Part shown: piece by piece, positions 28,967 through 37,121 of the stretch | Layout: each line of letters opens with the position of its first letter | Position numbering within the stretch: the stretch's first letter is position 1 | NCBI GenBank assembly: GCA_948467735.1 | Contig: CAOKFN010000031.1 | Coordinates: 1 to 52,796 of the forward strand | DNA: 52,796 nucleotides | Reading direction: 5' to 3' | DNA from: an uncultured bacterium | Lineage (GTDB): Bacteria; Bacillota; Clostridia; Lachnospirales; Lachnospiraceae | Translations under genes and position numbers: made by a program | Notes under the pieces: model-generated | The model's input: only the letters and a program-made list of their open reading frames with translations | Databases searched by the model: none | Told to the model about the DNA's origin: nothing

Positions 28967-30154
28967 ATGCTGCAGGCAGGGATTCAAATGATATGGCTGG
29001 CGCTGTATCATTATTATATTGAGCAGATTTGCGAATTGGAAAAGGGATATGGGAAAAGAATCGCGGTGTGGACGATGACTTTCGGGATACTTATGTCTGC
29101 TGCCATGCCCTTCTCCGGCTGGGGCGGGCCGGGACAGCGCTTTGGGGGGTGGATTGGGATTGTTTTGATTTTGCTGCTATATGTCCTTTTTTATGATGCA
29201 AAGCCTTTGGGACGGCAGTGGTGGAAGGTGATCGTTCCCGGGCTTGTGCTGTCAGTCTGCGCTATGGGACGGGAGCCGTTGGAGCTGGTGCGGCGAAACG
29301 GGGCGGTTATGGTTATATTCCTGTTGATTCTGGGGTACGAGAGGGGATATCTGCGGGTCTGGAACAGCCTGCTGCACATAGCGGTTTATGGGCTTCTCAC
29401 GATTTTTTCCCGGTATTCGTACATGGCGCAGGATAGGAAAACAGGGGCGGGAATTTGGCTGCTGGAGCTTTTGCTGTTTTTTTCCTTGGAGGGTACGCTG
29501 TTTTCCTATCATCGCGGATTTGAAGCCCGGGCAGAGCGTTTTCAACGGGAAATATTGGGCAGTCAGTATGAGGAAATCAGGGAGATATACCTGAATATGC
29601 GCAGCTGGCGGCATGATTATCACAATCATCTTCAAGTGATGAAGGCTCAGCTGGCCGCAGGGCAGGCGGAAGAGACGAAGCGGTATTTGAACGAACTGGA
29701 AGAGAATCTGGACAGTGTGGATACCTATGTGAAATCCGGCAATTTGATGACGGACGCTATTTTGAACAGCAAATTGACCTTGGCAAAACAGAAGAAAATC
29801 CGGGTGAACTGCAAAGCCGTTCTGCCGAAGGAAATATCAATAGAGGATGTGGATTTGTGCGTGCTTTTGGGAAATCTGCTGGACAATGCGCTGGAGGCCT
29901 GTGACGTGATTGCCGCGGAGGATAGATTTCTGCGTATTTATATGGTGGTGAACAGGCGGCAGCTGTATATTTCCATTCAAAATTCCGCCAAGGAGGATTT
30001 AAGCTTTAACGAGAGGAATTATATTTCTCAGAAGCGCGGCAGTCATGGCCTTGGAATGAAGCGGGTTAAGGCGCTGGTTGACAAGTATGAGGGGTATCTT
30101 ACGCTGGCGAATGAACCCGGCGTCTTCGCGGCGGAGGTGACGCTGCCGTTGTAA
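28967..30154 (+). CDS. GHKL-domain sensor histidine kinase (AgrC/VirS-like)
   Basis: 395 residues. About six membrane helices fill the first 190 residues. The cytoplasmic part has the phospho-acceptor H216 in RSWRHDYHNHLQVMKAQ, the N-box NLLDNALEAC (about 300-310) and the G-box GSHGLGMKRVKALVDKYEG. This is the HPK10 class, whose members usually sense peptides. Pairs with the LytTR regulator upstream; the ABC exporters downstream are likely partners or targets. The start could also be the ATG seven codons further in (28988). Confidence 0.9.
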   Translation: MLQAGIQMIWLALYHYYIEQICELEKGYGKRIAVWTMTFGILMSAAMPFSGWGGPGQRFGGWIGIVLILLLYVLFYDAKPLGRQWWKVIVPGLVLSVCAMGREPLELVRRNGAVMVIFLLILGYERGYLRVWNSLLHIAVYGLLTIFSRYSYMAQDRKTGAGIWLLELLLFFSLEGTLFSYHRGFEARAERFQREILGSQYEEIREIYLNMRSWRHDYHNHLQVMKAQLAAGQAEETKRYLNELEENLDSVDTYVKSGNLMTDAILNSKLTLAKQKKIRVNCKAVLPKEISIEDVDLCVLLGNLLDNALEACDVIAAEDRFLRIYMVVNRRQLYISIQNSAKEDLSFNERNYISQKRGSHGLGMKRVKALVDKYEGYLTLANEPGVFAAEVTLPL

Positions 30155-30160
30155 GCGCAG

Positions 30161-30266
30161 CTTATACTGCTTAACGATTTCGCTTGCCGTGAAACCAGAC
30201 TGCATAACGCTGACTGATTTAATCGCATGATTACATTAGGCAATATTCAGCGTTATGCAGTATAAG
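30161..30266. repeat. Nested inverted repeats downstream of the kinase gene
   Basis: Outer arms CTTATACTGC (30161-30170) and GCAGTATAAG (30257-30266). Inner arms GCATAACGCTG (30202-30212) and CAGCGTTATGC (30248-30258). The right side is one continuous sequence whose complement is split on the left by 31 extra bases, so two alternative pairings share GC. It may be an RNA switch-like structure, or an ancestral palindrome with an insertion. Confidence 0.55.
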
Positions 30267-30343
30267 ACGCCGGGCCAAAGTGCAAAGATATCTATCTAAC
30301 CTGCTTTCGGTCTGCAATTCATGTATAAAAAGAAACATTTCGT

Positions 30344-30373
30344 GCAAAAATCTCCCGTTTGGGGGATTTTTGC
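30344..30373 (+). terminator. Terminator-like hairpin after the two-component operon
   Basis: GCAAAAATCTCCC (30344-30356), loop GTTT, GGGGGATTTTTGC (30361-30373); 13 pairs with one G-U. The T-run is inside the distal arm, so it may work in both directions. It lies between the kinase gene and the exporter genes, in the 436-bp gene-free stretch 30155-30590. Confidence 0.6.
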
Positions 30374-30395
30374 GTTATAGTACTGACAATATATA

Positions 30396-30433
30396 GGTAC
30401 AGGGAATTGCGGTACATAATGCGCTAAGGTACA
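30396..30433 (+). promoter_or_regulatory. Three GGTACA direct repeats upstream of the exporter operon
   Basis: GGTACA occurs at 30396-30401, 30411-30416 and 30428-30433, spacings 15 and 17 bases, in the control region between the two-component system and the ABC exporters. It could be a binding site for the LytTR regulator, but the spacing is not the about 21-bp one known for AgrA/VirR sites. Confidence 0.3.
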
Positions 30434-30519
30434 TGTCGCGGCAGATTCCCATAAGCGCAGACAGCTCCCTATATGCGGAAACAGCAAAACAATATCAGGA
30501 TTATAGTAGGAGAAAAGTT

Positions 30520-30564
30520 TGGAAGGTAACTTCCATACTATAGAATTCAAGAGCAGAATTCTAT
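30520..30564. promoter_or_regulatory. Two adjacent palindromes just upstream of the exporter genes
   Basis: TGGAAG/CTTCCA (30520-30535, 4-base loop) and ATAGAATTC/GAATTCTAT (30540-30564, 7-base loop). They lie in the 5' leader 27 bases before the first exporter start and may act as operators or leader hairpins. Confidence 0.4.
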
Positions 30565-30590
30565 TGTCATATATTTTGAAGGGTGTAACG

Positions 30591-32444
30591 ATGAAAAAAG
30601 TTAAATTGGACTCGGGCGGCAGAAGCTATCCCCTTTGGGACAATTACAGAACCGCCTTTCGATGGATTCGCGAAGTGGAAGGCGCAGGATATTTTGTCAT
30701 TCTGGGTGTGTCAACGGTCATTGCCGTCGTACAGCCCTTCCTTGCTATGGCGCTGCCGGGGGCGGTGGTGTCTCTGCTGGGAAGCGGACGGGAGCCGGGG
30801 ATTATTTTTTCTGCTCTGGCGGCATATGTGTTTATCCTGCAGGGACTGCTGGCAGCCGGAGGCTGGCTGAGGGGGCAGAGTGATAAGAAGAAATTTCTTT
30901 TTCGGATTAAGATGGGTCCCCAGCTTTTTGAAGCGGCGATGGATGCGGATTATCAGGCGTTTGAAAGCACAAAAGGACAGAAAAAGCTGAACGCCGCAAA
31001 ATTAAATTTCTATTTGGGAAACAGGGAAGGGATAGAAGATTTTTTGAAGCAGTTTGAGGGCTTTTGGGTGAATTTTCTTGGCCTGACTCTCTACTGCGCA
31101 GTCATAGGCAGACAAAATCCGGCGATTCTTTTGCTGCTCCTGCTGACTTCGGGAGCATCTGCGGCGATCCGTTTCTACGGCGGCCAGCGTGCGGGCATGT
31201 ATGATGACAAATACGAAAAGGTATGGCAGGAATGCTGGTATCTGGGAAAAGAAGTGCTGATTCCGGCTCATGGCAAGGATATCCGTCTGTATCATATGTG
31301 GAACTGGTTCTCGAGAGAATTTGAGAGGCTGAAGAAGGAGTTTAGTGACTGGGGAATCAAGTGGTGGAAATGCAGTAAAGGAAACGCCGTCGTTGTGGAG
31401 AAATGCATTACCCTTGTGAGAGATGTGCTGGTATATGGCTATCTGATCTCGCAAATGGCAGACGGAAGGATGGAGCTTGGGGCCTTTTTAATCTATATCG
31501 GCATTGTGGGAGGCTTTGGCGGCTGGATGAATCCTCTGCTGGATACGGTGTCGATGATATTAAAAGACAACAGACATATGAATCATTATAGGGATTATCT
31601 GGAATTTTGCGGGGAAATCCGCGGGGGAAAGGAAACGGTATCACGGCCGGGGCAGGTTCATGAAATTTGTTTGGAGCATGTTTCGTTTCGCTATGAGGGA
31701 AATGAGGAGGATACCATTCGGGATGTGTCCCTGACCATTCTTCCGGGGGAAAAAATTGCGCTGGTGGGTATGAACGGCGCGGGAAAATCTACGCTGATAA
31801 AACTAATCTGCGGGCTTTATCGGCCCACGTCAGGCAGGATCACTCTGGACGGAAGGGACATTTCAGAGCTGTCGTTGAAAGAATATCAGAAGGAATTCGC
31901 GGTGGTATTTCAGGATGTGTTCGCGTTTTCCTTTTCTCTGGAGGACAATGTGTCCTGCAGGGAGGAGAATTCCATGGAACGGGAGCGGCTTATTTTAAGC
32001 TTACAGGAGGCCGGACTTTGGGAGAGGGTGCAGTCGCTGGAGAAGAAGGAGCGGACTTACCTGAATAAAGATATCGATGCTTCCGGCGTGACGCTTTCCG
32101 GCGGGGAGCTGCAGAAGCTGATGCTGGCCCGGGCCTTGTATAAGGACGCACCGGTGGTGATTCTCGATGAGCCCACCGCGGCTTTGGATCCCATTGCGGA
32201 AAGCAGTCTGTATGAAAAATATGATGAGCTGACCAAAAGGAAGACCAGCATTTTCATTTCCCACAGGCTGAGCTCCACAAAATTCTGCGACCGCATTTTA
32301 TTTCTGGAAAACGGCAGGATAACGGAGGAAGGCCGCCATGAGGAGCTGATGGCCAAGCAGGGCGCGTATGCGGCCGTATTCCGCACGCAGGCCCGGTATT
32401 ATGATACGGAAAAAGCGGGCGGTGAAGTCCTTACAGCCGAATAA
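30591..32444 (+). CDS. ABC exporter half-transporter (membrane domain fused to ATPase), subunit 1
   Basis: 617 residues from the ATG after GAAGGGTG; a longer TTG start at 30519 would run through the palindromes and is unlikely. Membrane domain about 30-330, then an ATPase with Walker A GMNGAGKSTL (about 391-400), signature TLSGGELQ (about 499), Walker B VVILDEPTAALD (about 520) and switch His ISHRLSS (about 556). All ATPase motifs look intact. It is followed 55 bases later by a second, different half-transporter, so a heterodimer is likely. Such pairs export peptides, drugs or lipids. The position behind a LytTR/GHKL system suggests export of, or defence against, a peptide; that is inference. 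Confidence 0.9.
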   Translation: MKKVKLDSGGRSYPLWDNYRTAFRWIREVEGAGYFVILGVSTVIAVVQPFLAMALPGAVVSLLGSGREPGIIFSALAAYVFILQGLLAAGGWLRGQSDKKKFLFRIKMGPQLFEAAMDADYQAFESTKGQKKLNAAKLNFYLGNREGIEDFLKQFEGFWVNFLGLTLYCAVIGRQNPAILLLLLLTSGASAAIRFYGGQRAGMYDDKYEKVWQECWYLGKEVLIPAHGKDIRLYHMWNWFSREFERLKKEFSDWGIKWWKCSKGNAVVVEKCITLVRDVLVYGYLISQMADGRMELGAFLIYIGIVGGFGGWMNPLLDTVSMILKDNRHMNHYRDYLEFCGEIRGGKETVSRPGQVHEICLEHVSFRYEGNEEDTIRDVSLTILPGEKIALVGMNGAGKSTLIKLICGLYRPTSGRITLDGRDISELSLKEYQKEFAVVFQDVFAFSFSLEDNVSCREENSMERERLILSLQEAGLWERVQSLEKKERTYLNKDIDASGVTLSGGELQKLMLARALYKDAPVVILDEPTAALDPIAESSLYEKYDELTKRKTSIFISHRLSSTKFCDRILFLENGRITEEGRHEELMAKQGAYAAVFRTQARYYDTEKAGGEVLTAE

Positions 32445-32499
32445 GGTAGAAAGAAGGCGGAGGCCAAACCGGAAAAAAGGAACCAGAATAGGAGAAATT

Positions 32500-34371
32500 A
32501 TGACTGACAGAATAAAGAATGCTTTTGACATTCATAAGACGGGACTGGAACTTTTAAAGATTGCGCATAAGATGGATTCCTCGGCAATTCCGTTATGCAT
32601 CATACATGTGATTTTCAAAACGGCGGATCTCTATCTGGGTTTGTTTCTGACCGCCGGACTCATTGACAGTCTGCTGGCGGGGGATTTTTCCAAGGCGTCT
32701 GCGTATGCGGGGACGGTGATTTTCAAAACGCTGTTTTTCGGCGTCGCAGGTATAATTTTAGAAGGAGCGTTTAAAAAATCTTCCGATAGATTTTTGGTCG
32801 GATTCTATGTAATGATGCGTGAGAAAGCGGTTTCTCTGGATTATGAGACCATGGAGCAGCCGAAGGCTTCGGATAAAATTTTCCGCTCCGAGCGGACCAT
32901 GATGATGTATGGAGGCTTGGGAAATGTAATCGGAGTATATAGTAATATGCTGGAAAGCCTGCTGACAATCGTGACGTCAATAGGGCTGACGGCGGCTCTC
33001 TGCTTTGCGGAGGCAGATACGGAGAGCGTTTTGCTTTCTTTTGCGGCGCATCCGGCAGTATCCGTGATGATTGCGACAGTATTTTCGGCTGCGGCGATTT
33101 TGACATATGCAAAGGGAAGCGGGCGTTTCGTGCGCAGAAGCGAGGAAATTTTTAAAGGACATACGGATATGGAGCTGAGAATCAGTTATCTGCTTCGGCA
33201 GGTGCTGGGAGATTACAAGGCGGGAAAGGTAATCCGCATTTACGACATGAAAGAAATGCTGCTGGGCAATTTCAAAAAGTGCAACGGGGAATCGGCGGCT
33301 TTTTTCGGCAGGATGTGCGACAATGAGAGACAGCAGAAGCTGTTTCAGGACACGGTCAACGGCTTTTTTATGGTCTGTGTCTATCTGTTCGTGGCGGTGA
33401 AGGTACTGGCGGGAGCCGTCACCATAGGAGCATTCACCCAATATGCGGGAGCGCTTGCCAAGCTGGCTAAGGGATTCCAGACCTATGCGCAGGGAGACGC
33501 GAAGCTGAGGAACAGCTGTGTATATATGAGGGATTTTCTGGAGTTTATGGGGATGCAAAACACCCATGCAAAGGGCAGCATTCCGGTGGAAAAGCGTCTG
33601 GACGGGGAATATGAAATTGCGTTTCAGGATGTGAGCTTCCATTATCCGGGCAGTACGGAAATGACCCTGAAACATGTCAGCTGTAAAATTAATATGAAAC
33701 ATAAGCTGGCGCTGGTGGGGAAGAACGGTGCGGGAAAGACCACGTTTATCAAGCTTTTGTGTCGTCTGTATGAGCCTGCGGAGGGGGTGATTACATTGAA
33801 TGGCGTAGATATCCGGAAGTACCGGGAGGAGGAATACAGAGAGCTGTTCGGGGTGGTATTTCAGGACTTCAAGCTCTTTGCCTTTCCGGTGTGGTGCAAT
33901 CTGACCGCAGGCTATGAGAGAAATGACGAGAGGCTCTGGGACTGTCTGGAACGGGCGGGGGCCGCGGAATTTGTCCGGGGACTGCCGAAGGGACTGGATA
34001 CGGTGCTGTACAAGGATAAGGAGGGCGGCGTGGATATCAGCGGGGGCGAGGCCCAGAAGCTGGCGCTGGCAAGAGCATTGTATAAGGACGCGCCTTTTGT
34101 GGTGCTGGATGAGCCCACTGCGGCGCTGGATCCTGTCAGCGAGGCGCAGGTGTATGAGGGATTTCATGAGATGGTGAAGGAGAAGACCAGCGTTTACATT
34201 TCCCATAGGATGAGCAGCTGTCGTTTCTGCGACGATATCGTCGTGTTCGACGAGGGCCGGATTGTGGAGCGGGGCAGCCATGAGGATCTGCTTGCGAAGC
34301 AGGGCTGGTATGCGCGGATGTGGAATGCGCAGGCGAAGTATTACGCGGAGGGCGGGCGAAGAGCGGAATGA
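32500..34371 (+). CDS. ABC exporter half-transporter, subunit 2
   Basis: 623 residues, start ATG after AGGAGAAATT. Membrane domain, then Walker A GKNGAGKTTF (about 405-414), signature DISGGEAQKLALARAL (about 511), Walker B FVVLDEPTAALD (about 531) and switch His ISHRMSSC (about 566). Same plan as the preceding protein but clearly diverged; both keep the catalytic residues. The short gap points to one operon and a heterodimeric exporter. Substrate unknown. Confidence 0.9.
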   Translation: MTDRIKNAFDIHKTGLELLKIAHKMDSSAIPLCIIHVIFKTADLYLGLFLTAGLIDSLLAGDFSKASAYAGTVIFKTLFFGVAGIILEGAFKKSSDRFLVGFYVMMREKAVSLDYETMEQPKASDKIFRSERTMMMYGGLGNVIGVYSNMLESLLTIVTSIGLTAALCFAEADTESVLLSFAAHPAVSVMIATVFSAAAILTYAKGSGRFVRRSEEIFKGHTDMELRISYLLRQVLGDYKAGKVIRIYDMKEMLLGNFKKCNGESAAFFGRMCDNERQQKLFQDTVNGFFMVCVYLFVAVKVLAGAVTIGAFTQYAGALAKLAKGFQTYAQGDAKLRNSCVYMRDFLEFMGMQNTHAKGSIPVEKRLDGEYEIAFQDVSFHYPGSTEMTLKHVSCKINMKHKLALVGKNGAGKTTFIKLLCRLYEPAEGVITLNGVDIRKYREEEYRELFGVVFQDFKLFAFPVWCNLTAGYERNDERLWDCLERAGAAEFVRGLPKGLDTVLYKDKEGGVDISGGEAQKLALARALYKDAPFVVLDEPTAALDPVSEAQVYEGFHEMVKEKTSVYISHRMSSCRFCDDIVVFDEGRIVERGSHEDLLAKQGWYARMWNAQAKYYAEGGRRAE

Positions 34372-34421
34372 ATTCGGAAAACATAGAGAAAATGGAGCTT
34401 GTGATAATAAGGGAGATTAGC

Positions 34422-34450
34422 TTAAACAATCCTTAAACACTTTTTAAACA
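34422..34450 (+). promoter_or_regulatory. Three 11-bp-phased TTAAACA direct repeats (response-regulator type box)
   Basis: TTAAACA at 34422-34428, 34433-34439 and 34444-34450, exactly 11 bases apart, i.e. on the same face of the helix. This spacing is usual for OmpR/PhoB-family regulators. A TAAGAT -10-like box near 34482 lacks a good -35, as at activator-dependent promoters. The target would be the permease-ATPase cassette starting at 34569. No OmpR-family regulator is encoded in this window. Confidence 0.55.
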
Positions 34451-34568
34451 AACATTTAATGGTATTGTGCGTGTGCCTGTGGTAAGATAATGATGCTGAA
34501 GCCCTATAATGTCAGTAACAATATATTTCTTTACAGCTTCACATTTTCTTATCAAGGAGCCATTTATA

Positions 34569-35363
34569 ATGAAAAATGAATTAAAAAGAGCTTTGTTCAA
34601 GAAGTCAAATATGATTCTAATCGCCGCCATTGTCAGCATCATGATAATAAACGCATATTATCACGGCTGGAAAACTGCTTTGACAGCGGAGTTCGCCCAG
34701 GATTTATTGAATATTGAGGACGTCGTATTCTGTAAAAAATATTACGGAAATATATACCGAGTATGGAAAAGCGCATATTACATGATTCAAGTCTTGGCGC
34801 CGTTGATACTTGCCGCCCCCTATCTAAACACATATTTATTGGAGAAGACGAATCGCTTTAGATTTTTTTGCGTCAGCCGGAAAGGAAATCGGAAATATGT
34901 TGTGCAGAAGGCGGCTGCCATTGCGTTATCGGGTACGGCGATATTGGCTTTTTCCGAGATGGTTTTTGCGGTTATTGTCGGCTTGCTGACCCAGCATGAC
35001 ACATCTATCGAATTTATAGGGGAACTCGTGTTTTTTCACGAAGATTTTTTTCTGGCTCATCCTATGCTGTATTATGTTTTCGTTTATGTTTCGCATGTGA
35101 TATATTATTTTTGTTTTTTGATTTTTGCCATGGGAATAACGTCGTTTATAAAAAACAGGATAGCCGTCATAGCAGTACCTTTCATAATAGTGGGAGTGCT
35201 GGATATGGTGCTGCCAACGGCGCTGCAGCCCAACGTGGCAATGCGGCCATACCAAGGGGCGTTTCGTATTGGCGGATACGGTGTTTTGATTGGTTTCTAT
35301 GTTATTGCTGGTTTCATTTTATTGATGATATCAGAGAAAATTTATCTAAAAAGAGGAAATTGA
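34569..35363 (+). CDS. ABC-2-type permease, lantibiotic-immunity-like, first permease
   Basis: 264 residues; AAGGAG before the ATG at 34569 fixes the start (a longer in-frame start at 34509 lacks a site). About six membrane helices after a basic opening MKNELKRALFKK, as in ABC-2 permeases (LanE/LanG, BcrB type). Gene order permease, permease, ATPase within 2.4 kb resembles LanFEG cassettes that pump lantibiotics or bacitracin away from the membrane. Five bases separate it from the next gene. Family assignment is by layout and topology. Confidence 0.7.
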   Translation: MKNELKRALFKKSNMILIAAIVSIMIINAYYHGWKTALTAEFAQDLLNIEDVVFCKKYYGNIYRVWKSAYYMIQVLAPLILAAPYLNTYLLEKTNRFRFFCVSRKGNRKYVVQKAAAIALSGTAILAFSEMVFAVIVGLLTQHDTSIEFIGELVFFHEDFFLAHPMLYYVFVYVSHVIYYFCFLIFAMGITSFIKNRIAVIAVPFIIVGVLDMVLPTALQPNVAMRPYQGAFRIGGYGVLIGFYVIAGFILLMISEKIYLKRGN

Positions 35364-35368
35364 TATTT

Positions 35369-36130
35369 ATGGAACAATCATGTCTTATAAAAAGTAAGTT
35401 ACGGCTGATTTATGTGTCGCCGTTCACATATTTGATGATGTTTTTACAAGTTTCCTTTTTGGTTATTTATATTTATGCCTATAAAATTATTACGGCTTCT
35501 AATTATTATAACCTTCTAAAAAAAGATTTATTTTTATGGATTATTTGTATTCCCATTATGGTGATACAGCATAAGGTGAGCGTTTATTCGACGTATTACA
35601 GTTGTGTTTCAAGAATCTGCTGTAAACGCAGAATGATTTTTGCAGACTATATGACATTGGCAGTTTCTACCTGCATCTCCACCTGCATCGTCTTATCAAT
35701 GCCGCTGTTTTTTCTATGGATAAAGGGGACGGCGCTTGTCAGTCAGGAGATGCTTGCCGCCTTTTTCTTTTTGTTAGCGCGTTATATATTGCTTGGGTTA
35801 TTGATTCAATATATCATTTATTCCATAATGTATGCTTTTCCAAATCTCCAAAAAAAGGGAGGGAGTATTTGCGTACTGCCATTTGTTCTTTATTTTGTAT
35901 TCACATCTCCAATGGAGTTTTTGAGAATCCGAGGACAGTACCTGCCGTTTTTGGATTTTTCGGCGGGTGGGAATTATGTTTTCGCTGCGGACGGCGTTGT
36001 TTTTTGGGGCTCCGTTTTCTTTTATAATATTCATTTGGCAGTGTACTTGGCGTTTTATATATGGATCACAATGAGGTTTTTATCTAAGAGATGGGAGTTT
36101 TTGGAGAATGAAGGCGTCAGCTCTCTTTAA
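35369..36130 (+). CDS. ABC-2-type permease, lantibiotic-immunity-like, second permease
   Basis: 253 residues starting MEQSCLIKSKLRLIYVSP, about six membrane helices. Start ATG at 35369, 5 bases after the previous stop; AGAGGAAATTG serves as ribosome-binding site. AT-rich like its neighbour. Likely forms the membrane channel with the first permease and the ATPase at 36327. No motif gives its substrate. Confidence 0.7.
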   Translation: MEQSCLIKSKLRLIYVSPFTYLMMFLQVSFLVIYIYAYKIITASNYYNLLKKDLFLWIICIPIMVIQHKVSVYSTYYSCVSRICCKRRMIFADYMTLAVSTCISTCIVLSMPLFFLWIKGTALVSQEMLAAFFFLLARYILLGLLIQYIIYSIMYAFPNLQKKGGSICVLPFVLYFVFTSPMEFLRIRGQYLPFLDFSAGGNYVFAADGVVFWGSVFFYNIHLAVYLAFYIWITMRFLSKRWEFLENEGVSSL

Positions 36131-36322
36131 AATAATTGTTAAAGAGCTTAAAAAGGTTCTATGATGCTTTTTATTTTCGTGGATGTTATCTATGTGAATT
36201 TAACTGGGATTCAGCTTAACAGGGAAAGCGGTATGATTCTTTGGCAGGGGGAAAAGAGTTTGGCTGCTGATTGCGGGCTTGGACTTGGCGGCCGCAGTTT
36301 TTTATTAACGGAAGGAGAGTAG
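36108..36322 (+). pseudogene. Possible broken short permease or membrane protein
   Basis: An ATG at 36108, overlapping the previous gene's end, opens MKASALFKIIVKELKKVL and stops. A second frame from ATG 36161 runs 53 codons (VIYVNLTGIQLNRESG) to TAG at 36320. A third frame ends with VWLLIAGLDLAAAVFY. Each piece looks like part of a membrane protein, and the ATPase's ribosome-binding site lies at the end. This suggests a third permease decayed by frameshifts; it could be chance, as the pieces are short. Confidence 0.35.
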
Positions 36323-36326
36323 ATGT

Positions 36327-36971
36327 ATGTTAAGAATAGAAAAATTAACAAAAAAATTTAAGCGGCGGATGATTTTGGATCATATTGATTTAGAGCTGGA
36401 TTTTGGCGGTATCTATGGATTTATAGGAGCAAACGGCTCAGGTAAATCAGTATTTTTCAAAACCATCTGCGGTTTTTTGAAGGCAGATAGCGGATTTGTC
36501 GCTTTAGACGACAAGGTGGTTGGAAAGGATATTGATTTTCTGCCGGAATTGGGAGTTCTCATTGAAAAGCCGGGATTTATAGAAAATTATACGCAGTTTG
36601 AGAACTTAAAATTTTTGGCGCGGATAAATAATATCATCAACGACGAAGATATCAGAGCCGCTTTGGAGCTGGTGGGATTAGATCCTGCGAATAAAGAAAA
36701 AGTTAAAAACTTTTCATTAGGAATGCGTCAAAGACTTGCTATCGCGCAGGCATTTATGGAGAGGCAGAAGATTATGATACTGGACGAGCCGTTTAACGGC
36801 TTGGATAAACAGGGTGCGGAGCAGATAAAGCGGCTGCTTTTAGGATTGAAGTCTCCGGATAGACTTATGTTGCTTACAAGCCATATTTCCGGCGATATTG
36901 AGGAATTGTCGGATACTATTTATGAGTTTACAGCGGGGAAGATTGTTCCCGCAGGCCTGCAGCCTGCCTGA
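36327..36971 (+). CDS. ABC transporter ATP-binding protein (LanF/BcrA-like)
   Basis: 214 residues; GGAAGGAGAG site upstream. Walker A GANGSGKS (34-41), signature FSLGMRQRLAIAQAF (about 129-143), Walker B IMILDEPFNGLD (about 150-161) and TSHISGDIEEL switch region. Drives the two permeases encoded upstream. It is shorter than typical BcrA/LanF proteins (often 230-300 residues), lacking the usual C-terminal extension. Confidence 0.88.
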   Translation: MLRIEKLTKKFKRRMILDHIDLELDFGGIYGFIGANGSGKSVFFKTICGFLKADSGFVALDDKVVGKDIDFLPELGVLIEKPGFIENYTQFENLKFLARINNIINDEDIRAALELVGLDPANKEKVKNFSLGMRQRLAIAQAFMERQKIMILDEPFNGLDKQGAEQIKRLLLGLKSPDRLMLLTSHISGDIEELSDTIYEFTAGKIVPAGLQPA

Positions 36972-37121
36972 AGCAATGATGGTCACGGACAATAAAGCCT
37001 GCCGCCGGTGCATGGCGCGGCAGACGAGTATCAATGGAAACAGCATATGGAATGCCGCGGACAAGACGCCTGAATCCATGACGCTGGGCGCTTGTCTCGC
37101 GGCTGCTTTGCATTTAGTTCG

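Noticed and set aside
28785..28991. 68-codon frame between response regulator and kinase
   Set aside because: It runs through the palindromic repeat, lacks a ribosome-binding site and overlaps the kinase start.
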